Positions 4,553 to 11,251 of a stretch of DNA of 13,378 nt are shown here, in pieces. The first letter of the stretch is position 1; every line of letters starts with the position of its first letter. Under the pieces are notes generated by a model. It had not been told where the DNA came from and did not search any database. It saw only the letters and a program-made list of their open reading frames with translations. Location: positions 1-13,378 of the forward strand of contig JALWJR010000054.1 in NCBI GenBank assembly GCA_026996985.1, given 5' to 3'. This stretch comes from Candidatus Kaiserbacteria bacterium (GTDB lineage: Bacteria > Patescibacteriota > Minisyncoccia > Phycocordibacterales > UBA2100). A program made the position numbers and the translations under genes.

Positions 4553-6034
4553 ATGACACAAGGAAACTTTTATAACAATGCGGTTTTTTGGGTTGAAGTT
4601 GACAGAATAAGCCCAAACCCTTACCAGCCCAGACGAGAGTTTGACCCGCAAGCTCTTGAAGATTTGGCGGACTCCATAAGACAATACGGTGTTTTGCAAC
4701 CTTTAGTTGTTACAAGAAAAGAAGTTGAGCGAACAGACGGAAGCCTTTATGTTGAGTATGAGCTTTTGGCGGGAGAAAGAAGACTGCGCGCAGCGAAATT
4801 GGCGGGACTCACTCAAGTTCCGGTTTTGATACGCGCAAAAGAAGACACAAACAAAGTAAAACTTGAAATAGCGATTATTGAGAACCTGCAACGCGAAGAT
4901 CTAAACCCCATAGACAGAGCAAAAGCCTTTAAACAACTTGCTGATGAGTTTAATTTGCAACATACTGATATAGCAAAAAAAATCGGTAAAAGTCGCGAAT
5001 ATGTTTCAAACTCAATAAGGCTTCTGGCTTTGCCGGAGTTTATTCAACAAGCTCTGATAAACAGAGAACTCTCGGAAGGGCACGCAAGAGCTCTTTTGAT
5101 GTTGTCTGAAAAACCGCAAGAGCAAGAGACTTTGTTTAAAGAAATTGTGGTAAAGAAAATGACGGTGCGCGAGGCGGAGAAAGCTGCGCGTTCTATAGCA
5201 ACTGAGAGAGCACGAAGAAAAGATCTGCCTCCCGAGCTGTCGGAGCTTGAAAAAGCGCTGACGGAAGAGCTTGGTACAAGAGTGCAAATAGAAAAAAAAG
5301 AAAAAGGAGGCAAGGTGCGAATAGATTTTTTCTCGGAAGAAGATTTGTATCATTTGCTTGAAGTTGTAAAAACAGGACACCAAAAAACGGCTCTAAAAAT
5401 GACCTCAACCCAAGAGCTTTTAAATTCAATAGATGCAAAGAAGCTTGCAAACGGATCGCAGGCCACCCCGGTTCTGCAGAGTGATAAAGCAAACCTTACG
5501 GAGGCAGAGTTGCAAAATAATAATCCAAATAATAGTGAACAAGGTGAGACTATGGCAGAGGAAAAGATATTGCAGACAGATGAGCTGGCAAAAGAAGCCG
5601 ATCAAAGAAAAGAGGAAGAAGCTTTACTTGAGGCATTCGGTGAAGTTGAAAAAGAGACAGTCGACAGCAACCAAAGCATGACTGTATCCATCGATGAGAC
5701 TGAGGACATGCAAGAGAGAGGAGCTTGGCAGGGTTCGCAGATGAACACCTCGGAGGGTTTCTCCGAGCATGATGAAGTGATTGACGAATTTGAAGCCCAA
5801 TTTAGAAACAGGTTTGCAGATTTTTCAGATGATTCCGATTTGGTTGAAAACATTGAATCAAATACCGATACGACATTAGCAGATGACAGTGACGTTTTAG
5901 CGGGTGATAGCATTTTAGAGCAAAACAATCTTGCCACTGCTGATGAGTCAGAAGAGTCTTTTCAAGACGAACAACAGAGGCAAGAGAATCAAAATGATGA
6001 TGATATATACTCACTGAAGAATTTTACGGTATAA
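4553..6034 (+). CDS. parB: ParB-family chromosome partition protein with a long acidic tail
   Basis: ParB is a CTP-dependent clamp that loads at parS sites and spreads to organise the origin region for segregation with ParA. From ATG 4553 it is 493 aa. The ParB/Srx CTPase domain spans about residues 14-115, with NPYQPR, AGERRLRA (GERR at 74-77) and ENLQREDLNPIDRA (from 110). A helix-turn-helix follows (about 137-161, DIAKKIGKSREYVSNSIRLL), then a helical linker and a short C-terminal dimerisation-like segment (KVRIDFFSEEDLYHLLEVV, near 255-273). About 210 more residues form an acidic, low-complexity tail rich in Asp, Glu, Ser, Asn and Gln; ordinary ParB proteins end near 280-300 aa. No parA is adjacent and no consensus parS was found. 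The GTG at 4535 would overlap the -10 and is rejected as the start. Confidence 0.92.
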   Translation: MTQGNFYNNAVFWVEVDRISPNPYQPRREFDPQALEDLADSIRQYGVLQPLVVTRKEVERTDGSLYVEYELLAGERRLRAAKLAGLTQVPVLIRAKEDTNKVKLEIAIIENLQREDLNPIDRAKAFKQLADEFNLQHTDIAKKIGKSREYVSNSIRLLALPEFIQQALINRELSEGHARALLMLSEKPQEQETLFKEIVVKKMTVREAEKAARSIATERARRKDLPPELSELEKALTEELGTRVQIEKKEKGGKVRIDFFSEEDLYHLLEVVKTGHQKTALKMTSTQELLNSIDAKKLANGSQATPVLQSDKANLTEAELQNNNPNNSEQGETMAEEKILQTDELAKEADQRKEEEALLEAFGEVEKETVDSNQSMTVSIDETEDMQERGAWQGSQMNTSEGFSEHDEVIDEFEAQFRNRFADFSDDSDLVENIESNTDTTLADDSDVLAGDSILEQNNLATADESEESFQDEQQRQENQNDDDIYSLKNFTV

Positions 6035-6061
6035 AAACAAGCCGGTCTGCGAACTTGTTTT
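6034..6061 (+). terminator. Weak hairpin after parB
   Basis: AAAACAAG (6034-6041) and CTTGTTTT (6054-6061) form an 8-bp AT-rich stem beginning at the last base of the parB stop codon. The right arm contains the rmuC -35 (6055-6060), so terminator and promoter would share bases. The low GC content makes termination uncertain. Confidence 0.4.
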
Positions 6062-6083
6062 AAGTTGGAAAAGCTAGTACAAT
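6055..6083 (+). promoter_or_regulatory. rmuC promoter
   Basis: TTGTTT (6055-6060), a 17-nt spacer and TACAAT (6078-6083). The -10 ends 6 nt before ATG 6090, so the predicted first transcribed base is the A of the start codon. No Shine-Dalgarno sequence is present. Confidence 0.7.
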
Positions 6084-6089
6084 TTTCAA

Positions 6090-7157
6090 ATGCAAAGCAC
6101 AATCTTTTTTATCGCCATTTTGGTTTTCGTAATCTTGAACTTGGTCGGTCTGTGGTATTTGGCTAGAATTGTAAACTCCGCAAAGAAAACCGAAGAGGAT
6201 ACACCGGACTCTTTCCTTCTTTTGCAAGAGCAAATTGCAAAATTAAGAGACACTCTTGATTTGAAAATAAGCGAAACGACAAAGCAAGTAAACACCACAC
6301 TACAAAAGCAACTGCAAGAGAGTACAAAGATAGTCAGAGAAGTTACAAGCGAGCTTGTAAAGCTTTCCGAGACGAACAAACAAGTTGTCTCTTTTGCCGA
6401 TCAACTTCAACAATTGCAAAAAGTTTTAACAAACCCGAAACAGAGAGGCGTTTTGGGAGAATATTATTTGGAGACGGTTCTTTCAAATGTTCTGCCACCG
6501 GAGTCTTTTAAGATGCAATATGCTTTCTCAGACGGAGAAGTGGTTGATGCGGTTGTTTTTGTAAAGGATAAAATTATCCCGATAGATTCAAAATTTTCGC
6601 TTGAAAATTACAACCGAATGATAGAGGCCGAAGGAAAAGAGCGACTTGACCTTGAAAAAGTTTTCTTAAACGACTTGAAGCTTCGCATAAAAGAGACGGC
6701 AAAATATATTCGTCCGTCCGAGAAAACCGTTGATTTTGCTTTTATGTTTATACCGAGCGAAGGAATTTACTATGATCTTATAACAAACAAAGTCGGGACA
6801 GAGGAGCAGTCTTTGATTGAGCGGGCAGCGTCAAAATACAAGGTGATCATAGTTTCTCCAACCTCTTTTTTGGCATATTTGCAAACCGTCCTTCAAGGAC
6901 TTAAAGCTTTAGAGATAGAAAAAAGAGCGGAGCAAATTATAAAAAACGTTGAAAAATTGGGAATGCACATCAAAAAATATGATACTTATTATCAAAAACT
7001 GGGGAACCAACTTTCAACCGTTGTAAACCATTACAATGCCGGCTACAAAGAGTTGGCAAAAATAGATAAAGATATAGTGAAAATAGCGGGTGGTGAGCTT
7101 TCAATAGAGGCAAACCTTGTTGAAAAACCTTCCAAACTTGATGAGTTGACAGAGTAG
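6090..7157 (+). CDS. rmuC: RmuC-family DNA recombination protein
   Basis: RmuC-family proteins are membrane-anchored, predicted nucleases linked in E. coli to limiting rearrangement at inverted repeats. This 355-aa protein has one N-terminal membrane helix (about residues 4-27). A coiled-coil region follows (about 42-112), then a PD-(D/E)xK-type nuclease core: G(E)YYLE with E124, D153 in VVDAVVF, and the IPIDSKF motif with D166 and K168. C-terminal helical segments end in KLDELTE. It is shorter than the E. coli protein but has the full core. It starts immediately after a leaderless-type promoter 56 nt past parB. The -35 of the next unit lies in its last codons. Confidence 0.92.
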   Translation: MQSTIFFIAILVFVILNLVGLWYLARIVNSAKKTEEDTPDSFLLLQEQIAKLRDTLDLKISETTKQVNTTLQKQLQESTKIVREVTSELVKLSETNKQVVSFADQLQQLQKVLTNPKQRGVLGEYYLETVLSNVLPPESFKMQYAFSDGEVVDAVVFVKDKIIPIDSKFSLENYNRMIEAEGKERLDLEKVFLNDLKLRIKETAKYIRPSEKTVDFAFMFIPSEGIYYDLITNKVGTEEQSLIERAASKYKVIIVSPTSFLAYLQTVLQGLKALEIEKRAEQIIKNVEKLGMHIKKYDTYYQKLGNQLSTVVNHYNAGYKELAKIDKDIVKIAGGELSIEANLVEKPSKLDELTE

Positions 7158-7174
7158 GTTTTTTGTGTTATCTT
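7146..7174 (+). promoter_or_regulatory. Promoter of the structured small transcript
   Basis: A consensus -35 TTGACA (7146-7151, inside the last rmuC codons), 17 nt, then TATCTT (7169-7174). Predicted start near 7181. Unlike most promoters here it leaves a leader of about 48 nt before the main ORF. Confidence 0.65.
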
Positions 7175-7192
7175 TAGTACAGTAGCGCGCGC

Positions 7193-7228
7193 ATGGTGCG
7201 CGCGTGCGTTAGTAGGGAGTATGGGTAA
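7193..7228 (+). other. Possible 11-codon leader peptide
   Basis: ATG GTG ... GGG TAA encodes MVRACVSREYG and ends exactly at the base before the ATG of the 63-aa ORF, in the same frame. Its first half lies in the 7186-7204 hairpin. It could be a leader peptide coupled to the next ORF or chance; there is no good ribosome-binding site before it. Confidence 0.2.
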
Positions 7229-7420
7229 ATGAGCAGGAACTCTCTGATTTTTTCTGCAATTTTTCTTTTTTCTCTCGGTGTGGTAGGGGTGATTGAAAAC
7301 CCCTACCACACCGAAGGACTCCCCGACCCGAGGGATACTCGGGTTGAGACTCCAGCTCCTCTTCCGTCGGAGTGCTTCACCGGCGGGATGGAGAAGCTGG
7401 TGCGCTGTATTTTTAAGTAA
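7229..7420 (+). CDS. Possible small membrane or secreted peptide (63 aa)
   Basis: The ORF has GGGAG (7215-7219) 9 nt before its ATG. An N-terminal hydrophobic stretch (about residues 5-22, SLIFSAIFLFSLGVVGVI) after Arg3 looks like a signal or membrane helix. A Pro/Glu-rich short tail with two cysteines (C49, C59) ends in GGMEKLVRCIFK. No known family is recognised. The 16-bp stem and two smaller stems lie inside the coding region, so the codon content may be shaped by RNA structure. Its unit is separate from rmuC and mazG. Whether it is translated is uncertain. Confidence 0.45.
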   Translation: MSRNSLIFSAIFLFSLGVVGVIENPYHTEGLPDPRDTRVETPAPLPSECFTGGMEKLVRCIFK

Positions 7421-7438
7421 TCTTGCAGCGCACCGCCG

Positions 7439-7463
7439 GGCGCGTCTTCGGACGCGCCTTTTT
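7439..7463 (+). terminator. UUCG-capped intrinsic terminator
   Basis: GGCGCGTC and GACGCGCC pair perfectly over 8 bp around a TTCG tetraloop closed by C-G, followed by five T. It ends the small transcript; the mazG -10 begins about 10 nt later. Confidence 0.9.
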
Positions 7464-7469
7464 ATGTTA

Positions 7470-7478
7470 TGTTATAAT
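7470..7478 (+). promoter_or_regulatory. mazG-like gene promoter (extended -10)
   Basis: TGTTATAAT (TG-N-TATAAT) with the hexamer at 7473-7478, ending 7 nt before ATG 7486. No -35 is recognisable because the terminator occupies that position. The predicted transcript starts at or next to the ATG. Confidence 0.7.
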
Positions 7479-7485
7479 CAGGTGT

Positions 7486-7818
7486 ATGCAGATAAAAGAG
7501 TTGGAAAAATGGATTGATGAAATCAACTTTTTGGTTTCAAAAAATTTCGGAGACAAAAACGATGAAGCATCTTTGACCGTTAGAATGGTTTTAAAAATCG
7601 GTGAGGAATTTGGCGAGCTCTCAGAGGCTGCTTTGTTTGAAATGGGGAGCCAAAGGAAAGCTAAGCAAGACAAGTTTGAGCAAGACTTGTTTAAAAAAGA
7701 GTTGGCAGATGTTATAGTCTCGGCCCTTACTTTGGCAAGGTACAAAGGATACTCTTTAGAGGAGTTGTTAGTTGATAAATTGCGTTATGTCCAAGAAAGA
7801 TTTGAACAAGAAAAATAA
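7486..7818 (+). CDS. MazG-like nucleotide pyrophosphohydrolase
   Basis: All-alpha NTP pyrophosphohydrolases of the MazG/MazG-like group hydrolyse (d)NTPs, often non-canonical ones, to the monophosphate and pyrophosphate. This 110-aa protein has the single-domain architecture. The metal-binding signature is visible as E41-FG-E44 in GEEFGELSEA and E72-LA-D75 in KELADVIVSAL, with the usual helical spacing. Starts upstream of ATG 7486 are excluded because the -10 and the terminator lie there. Its 3' end overlaps the rsmI start by 32 nt, which implies co-transcription. The substrate cannot be told from sequence; nucleotide-pool sanitation is the family expectation. Confidence 0.85.
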   Translation: MQIKELEKWIDEINFLVSKNFGDKNDEASLTVRMVLKIGEEFGELSEAALFEMGSQRKAKQDKFEQDLFKKELADVIVSALTLARYKGYSLEELLVDKLRYVQERFEQEK

Positions 7819-8488
7819 GGGAAAGCTCTATATAGTCGCAACACCCATAGGCAACATGAAAGACATAACCCTGCGCGCGCTTGAGGTTATTCAAACGGTT
7901 GATGTTATTTTTTGCGAGGATACGAGAATTACAAAAAAACTCTGCTCTTTTTACAATATAGATTGTCCCAAAATGGTGAGCCTTAACGCGCGAACCGAGG
8001 AGAGAAAAATACCGCAAGTAATCTCAGCTTTGTCTGAGAATTACTCCGTTGCTTACCTTTCAGATGCCGGCACTCCGGGGATTTCAGATCCGGGTGTAAG
8101 GGTTGTGGCCGAGGCTCGCAAGCTTGGGTTTGAAGTTGTCTCTGTTCCGGGGGCGTCAGCTCTTGTAAGCGCTTTGTCTGTAGCGGGGGTTGCAGTTGAC
8201 AAGTTTTGCTTTTACGGCTTTTTGCCCCAGAAAAAAGGAAGAGAGAAATTGCTTAAAGAATTTGCAAACACCAAACACACGGTGGTATTTTATGAATCTT
8301 CACACAGAATTGTAAAACTTCTTAAACAATTGCAAGAAATTGCGCCTCAAAAACAGGTTACCGTTGCAAAAGAGCTGACAAAGATTCATGAGCAGATTTT
8401 GCAAGGCACCCCTACGGAGGTTTTGGAAATTTTTGAGCAGGATCCGCAAAAACAAAAGGGCGAGTTTACCGTAATTTTAAGTTTGTGA
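7787..8488 (+). CDS. rsmI: 16S rRNA (cytidine-1402-2'-O)-methyltransferase
   Basis: RsmI uses SAM to 2'-O-methylate C1402 of 16S rRNA in the decoding centre. The tetrapyrrole-methylase fold is clear: LYIVATPIGN near residue 14, FCEDTRITKKLC, SLNARTEERK, the glycine-rich YLSDAGTPGISDPG, VVSVPGASALVSALSVAG, and the family's FYGFLPQKKGREK and VVFYESSHRIV blocks. It ends at KGEFTVILSL. At about 233 aa it lacks the C-terminal extension of E. coli RsmI (about 286 aa). ATG 7787 lies inside mazG with a 32-nt overlap; a TTG at 7772 would add five residues and is less likely. No promoter of its own is seen. Confidence 0.95.
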   Translation: MSKKDLNKKNKGKLYIVATPIGNMKDITLRALEVIQTVDVIFCEDTRITKKLCSFYNIDCPKMVSLNARTEERKIPQVISALSENYSVAYLSDAGTPGISDPGVRVVAEARKLGFEVVSVPGASALVSALSVAGVAVDKFCFYGFLPQKKGREKLLKEFANTKHTVVFYESSHRIVKLLKQLQEIAPQKQVTVAKELTKIHEQILQGTPTEVLEIFEQDPQKQKGEFTVILSL

Positions 8489-8559
8489 GATTTATAAAAA
8501 TAACAAGGCATATAGATAAGACTGCTTACCAAGAGAACCAAGGATGGAGGCATGCTGAT

Positions 8560-8588
8560 TTGTAGAACAATAAAGTGTAATATACAAT
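8560..8588 (+). promoter_or_regulatory. Promoter of the SWIM zinc-finger gene
   Basis: TTGTAG (8560-8565), a 17-nt spacer and TACAAT (8583-8588), with the -10 ending 6 nt before ATG 8595. The -35 is weak (3 of 6). The predicted start coincides with the ATG. Confidence 0.6.
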
Positions 8589-8594
8589 AAACAT

Positions 8595-9296
8595 ATGATA
8601 AGCGATGTGGCGAAGAAAATAAAATTTACTTATATTGATCTGGAAACAGCTGTTTCCGCGCAAACTTATAAAAAAGCTCAAAACATATTTAATGGTGGCG
8701 ATATTAAAGATTTGGAGTATTTGCCAAGCATGGCGGTTGCATATGTTAAGGGAAGCTCAAATTATTATGAAGTCGCTGTTTCTTATAAAGACATTTATAA
8801 GTCGGATTGTAATTGTTATGCAGGAGAACGAGGGAATATTTGTAAGCATGTTATAGCGCTTGCATTACAAATTTTAAAAGATGCCGGTGTTGAAAAAGAG
8901 AATATAACAGCTACAACTCTTGCAGAAGCAAAAAAGATAATAAGTTCTGCAATAAAGAAAATAAAGCCGTATAATGGTCCGTCTAAGATATGGTTTTCTT
9001 ATCAACACAATCTTGAAGTCGCGGCTTTGATAATAAAGCAGGTCATAAAGGAGTTACCGGCCGATAAAGAGGTTGCTAAGTATTTATGGAGTTTGGTTTT
9101 AAAACTGTCTAAGAAATTATCGCATGGAGGAGTAGATGATTCTGATGGGTTTGTGGGTGGCGCAATAGACGGCATTGTTGAGAAAATCGCAAATATCGCG
9201 CAAAAAAATAAAGAAATTTTACCTTTAGCTCAAAAATTTACGAAAGATTATACAGGTTTTGGTTTTGAGGGTTATTTAAAGCAACTTTTAGAATAA
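8595..9296 (+). CDS. SWIM zinc-finger protein of unknown function
   Basis: This 233-aa protein has a SWIM-type zinc finger with C72-N-C74, then C83-K-H85 (CxC-x8-CxH). SWIM fingers bind DNA or protein partners and occur in SWI2/SNF2 ATPases, MuDR transposases and recombination mediators. Before the finger, a segment with YKKAQNIFNGG and AYVKGSSNYYEVAV matches the usual beta-rich lead-in of bacterial SWIM proteins. The rest is mainly helical with no helicase or nuclease motif, so it appears to be a stand-alone SWIM protein. Codon use is more AT-rich than in its neighbours (many TAT, ATA, GTT, AAA). It has its own promoter. A DNA-associated role is possible but only inferred from the finger. 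Confidence 0.8.
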   Translation: MISDVAKKIKFTYIDLETAVSAQTYKKAQNIFNGGDIKDLEYLPSMAVAYVKGSSNYYEVAVSYKDIYKSDCNCYAGERGNICKHVIALALQILKDAGVEKENITATTLAEAKKIISSAIKKIKPYNGPSKIWFSYQHNLEVAALIIKQVIKELPADKEVAKYLWSLVLKLSKKLSHGGVDDSDGFVGGAIDGIVEKIANIAQKNKEILPLAQKFTKDYTGFGFEGYLKQLLE

Positions 9297-9385
9297 TACA
9301 GTTTAAAATAATAAACGGTTACCAAACCCTAATTTCTTTACTTGTTTTTTAGAGTTGCACTTGAGGTGTTAATTTACACGGAAGC

Positions 9386-9413
9386 TTGAGTTTTTATTTA
9401 TTTGTAGTAGTAT
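9386..9413 (+). promoter_or_regulatory. rplU promoter
   Basis: TTGAGT (9386-9391), 16 nt, then TAGTAT (9408-9413), ending 7 nt before ATG 9421. With so little room there is no space for an L21-type autoregulatory leader downstream of this promoter; the preceding 124 bp shows no other clear signal. Confidence 0.55.
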
Positions 9414-9420
9414 ATCGGCT

Positions 9421-9732
9421 ATGAAAACAGCAGTTATAAAAACAGGTGGCAAGCAATACCTTGTGAAAGAGGGTGATGTTTTAAAGGTGGAAAAACTAAA
9501 CGCGAAAGAAGGCGAAAAGGTTGTTTTTGATAATGTTTTGCTTGTTTTTGACGAGAAAGATGTTTCTGTAGGCTCTCCAAAAGTAGAAGGGGTGAAAGTT
9601 GAGGCGGAAGTGCTTGAGCAAGGAAGAGACAAAAAGTTGCACGTTATACGCTTTAGAGCAAAAAGCAGATACTTTAGAAAATACGGCCACAGACAACCTT
9701 ACTCTCGCATTAAAATCTCTTCAATCAAGTAG
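9421..9732 (+). CDS. rplU: 50S ribosomal protein L21
   Basis: L21 binds 23S rRNA in the large subunit. The 103-aa protein is full length, with the N-terminal AVIKTGGKQYLVKEGD block, the central beta-barrel (DNVLLVFDEKDVSVGSPKVEG) and the RNA-binding C-terminus RYFRKYGHRQPYSRIKI. In most bacteria rpmA (L27) follows directly; here the next gene is a DNA glycosylase, so rpmA must be elsewhere or absent. It is apparently expressed from its own promoter. Confidence 0.97.
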   Translation: MKTAVIKTGGKQYLVKEGDVLKVEKLNAKEGEKVVFDNVLLVFDEKDVSVGSPKVEGVKVEAEVLEQGRDKKLHVIRFRAKSRYFRKYGHRQPYSRIKISSIK

Positions 9733-9740
9733 CAAAACTT

Positions 9741-9766
9741 TTTTACGCAACATTTTTGGCGTAAAA
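9741..9766 (+). terminator. Possible rplU terminator overlapping the next promoter
   Basis: TTTTACGC (9741-9748) and GCGTAAAA (9759-9766) form an 8-bp stem with a 10-nt loop starting 9 nt after the rplU stop. The tail is only TGGCTTTT. The right arm contains most of the glycosylase -10. It could be a weak terminator or a protein-binding inverted repeat. Confidence 0.3.
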
Positions 9767-9767
9767 T
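9762..9767 (+). promoter_or_regulatory. -10 element of the DNA glycosylase gene
   Basis: TAAAAT ends 7 nt before ATG 9775, the same geometry as other promoters here. It overlaps an in-frame ATG at 9766, which argues that 9775 is the true start. The -35 region (T-rich, about 9739-9744) is poor. Confidence 0.5.
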
Positions 9768-9774
9768 GGCTTTT

Positions 9775-10284
9775 ATGAATGTTTTAGATGAGAGTTTTTT
9801 TGCGCGTTCAACTCAAGAGGTTGCGCAAGACCTGCTCGGGAGCTTTTTGTGCAGAAAAATCGGTAATACCGTTTTAAAAAGTGTAATAACAGAGACGGAA
9901 GCCTACCTTGACGAGAAAGATGAAGCATCACACGCCCGCTTTGGAAAAACAAATCGTTCAAAAATTATGTTTGAAAGCCCCGGTGTGTGGTATGTGTATT
10001 TAATTTACGGCATGCACAATATGCTAAATGTGGTAACCGAGCAGACAGGTAAGGCGGGGGCGGTTTTGATAAGAGAGACGATTGACTTTAAAGGACCGGC
10101 AAAGTTGACTTCAGCTTTTGATATTGATAGGAAATTTAACGGGGTTGCAATTTCTCCAAAACACAACCTTTGGATAGAGAAAGGAAGTGAAAAACCGGCA
10201 TTTGAGAGTCTACCGAGAATCGGTATAGATTATGCATCGGAAAAATGGAGAAAAGCTCCACTGCGATTTAAAGCGAAAATTTAA
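9775..10284 (+). CDS. 3-methyladenine (alkyladenine) DNA glycosylase, AAG/MPG family
   Basis: This monofunctional glycosylase family removes alkylated and deaminated purines to start base excision repair. The 169-aa protein shows ITETEAYL, where E42 corresponds to the catalytic glutamate and Y44 to the intercalating tyrosine. H53 in ASHA, GKTNRS, MFESPGVWYVYLIYGMHNMLNVV, AVLIRE, GPAKLTSAFDID and LPRIGIDYASEKWRKAPLRF follow in family order. It is near the shorter end of the family's length. The start at 9775 is chosen over 9766 because the latter overlaps the -10. It is convergent with corA, with only 8 bp between stop codons and no room for a separate terminator. Confidence 0.93.
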   Translation: MNVLDESFFARSTQEVAQDLLGSFLCRKIGNTVLKSVITETEAYLDEKDEASHARFGKTNRSKIMFESPGVWYVYLIYGMHNMLNVVTEQTGKAGAVLIRETIDFKGPAKLTSAFDIDRKFNGVAISPKHNLWIEKGSEKPAFESLPRIGIDYASEKWRKAPLRFKAKI

Positions 10285-10292
10285 TGGAACAA

Positions 10293-11216
10293 CTACAGCC
10301 AGTTTTTCTTCATAAAGAATTTTGCAATAACGAGCGCTATTGAGGTTGTAATTAAAATAACGGCCCAAAAAGAGGACGGACCCTCTGAAAACGGCAACCA
10401 GGTATTCATTCCAAAAAGTCCGGTCATAATGGTGGGAACGGTAAAGATTATCGTAAGAGCCGTCAAAGTTTTCATTGTTGCATTTAGTTGATGACCCAAA
10501 ATAACCTCATGCGCCGAGCGTATGTTGTTGGCGGTTTTGATAATGTTTCTTGCCGTGTCTGTGCTTTGGCTTATGTCTTGAAGTAAATCCTCCAGTATTT
10601 CAACATCGTCTTTGTGCAAAGTTACGGCTCGTTTTTTGCCAATCATTTCGGTTAAAGCGTTGAAGGTAGGCACAAGAGCTGAGATGTAGTCTGCCAATTT
10701 GCTTTCTATTGACAAAATCTCCTTAAGATCGGACTCTGACACATTTTCAACTTTTCCGAAAAAGCGAATAAGTTTTTTGCGAATTTTCATTAGGGACCTG
10801 TCATAGAGATGAACAATTTTATCCAGTATAAGAAGAAGGGCTTTCATTTTTTGTGTAGTGATGAATTCCGCTCTGGAGTGAACAAAATCGTCCAAGAATT
10901 CGGGTTTTTTGTGCGAGACGGTGAGCAAAAAGTCGTTTGAAATTGCAATCATAAGCGGGGCGGTTGAGAGTTCACCGCTTTTTGCCTCTACCGGATAACG
11001 CGTAAAAAGATATAAGATATTGTCAAAATACTCAAAACGCGGAACTTCAAAGTAGTCTGTGGCATCTTCAAGAATATCTTCATCAAATCCCAGCTCTTCC
11101 AAGGTTTTCAAATCTTCACTTGAAAGTTCGTATACAAAAATCCACGCCCCTTTTTTGGGAGATTTTAATTTTCGTATTTTGTTATCTTTCAATGATTTGT
11201 ACAGATAAACCAACAT
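10293..11216 (-). CDS. corA: CorA-family divalent metal ion transporter
   Basis: CorA forms a homopentameric channel for Mg2+ (or Co2+, Ni2+) in the cytoplasmic membrane. The 307-aa protein has the large N-terminal cytoplasmic domain and a long stalk helix. Two C-terminal membrane helices follow: TM1 about residues 245-266 (LTALTIIFTVPTIMTGLF) and TM2 about 283-301. The signature GMN is at 269-271 (FGMN in place of the common YGMN). A short charged tail, KKNWL, is typical. The start ATG is at 11214-11216. The gene is divergent from thiI, and their promoters share the 54-bp gap. Confidence 0.95.
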   Translation of the reverse strand: MLVYLYKSLKDNKIRKLKSPKKGAWIFVYELSSEDLKTLEELGFDEDILEDATDYFEVPRFEYFDNILYLFTRYPVEAKSGELSTAPLMIAISNDFLLTVSHKKPEFLDDFVHSRAEFITTQKMKALLLILDKIVHLYDRSLMKIRKKLIRFFGKVENVSESDLKEILSIESKLADYISALVPTFNALTEMIGKKRAVTLHKDDVEILEDLLQDISQSTDTARNIIKTANNIRSAHEVILGHQLNATMKTLTALTIIFTVPTIMTGLFGMNTWLPFSEGPSSFWAVILITTSIALVIAKFFMKKNWL

Positions 11217-11222
11217 GCACAG

Positions 11223-11251
11223 AGTGTAACATTTTATTGACTTTTAGACAA
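11223..11251 (-). promoter_or_regulatory. corA promoter
   Basis: On the minus strand TTGTCT (plus 11246-11251), 17 nt, then TACACT (plus 11223-11228), ending 6 nt before the ATG. The predicted start is the A of the start codon. It overlaps the thiI promoter on the other strand. Confidence 0.7.

Larger units (their letters stand above)
7181..7463 (+). ncRNA. Candidate structured RNA, about 280 nt, possibly also coding
   Basis: Between its own promoter and a strong terminator this unit can form five successive stem-loops. They are 7186-7204 (8 bp), 7275-7314 (16 bp perfect, 8-nt loop), 7324-7346 (9 pairs, one G-T), 7399-7434 (9 bp, 18-nt loop) and the terminator 7439-7458 (8 bp, UUCG loop). 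A U-rich single-stranded stretch lies at about 7247-7273. The density of exact pairing exceeds that of surrounding genes. Motifs of SRP RNA, RNase P RNA and tmRNA were looked for and not seen. A 63-aa ORF spans much of it, so this could be a structured mRNA, a dual-function RNA or a non-coding RNA whose ORF is incidental. Confidence 0.45.

Noticed and set aside
4123..4575. 150-aa plus-strand ORF
   Set aside because: It reads through the antisense of tRNA-Leu and the parB promoter, with no ribosome-binding site or recognisable domain.
5012..5383. Minus-strand ORFs opposite parB
   Set aside because: Antisense shadows of the parB frame without start signals.
7181..7463. SRP RNA, RNase P RNA or tmRNA
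   Set aside because: The signature segments of these RNAs (SRP domain IV tetraloop region, RNase P GAGGAAAGTCC-type block, tmRNA tRNA-like ends) are not present.
7293..7517. 74-aa plus-strand ORF crossing the UUCG terminator
   Set aside because: It runs through a strong terminator and the mazG promoter; the composition is that of the hairpins, not of a protein.
8489..8594. Possible RNA gene or terminator after rsmI
   Set aside because: No stable stem or T-run was found; only the SWIM gene promoter is supported.
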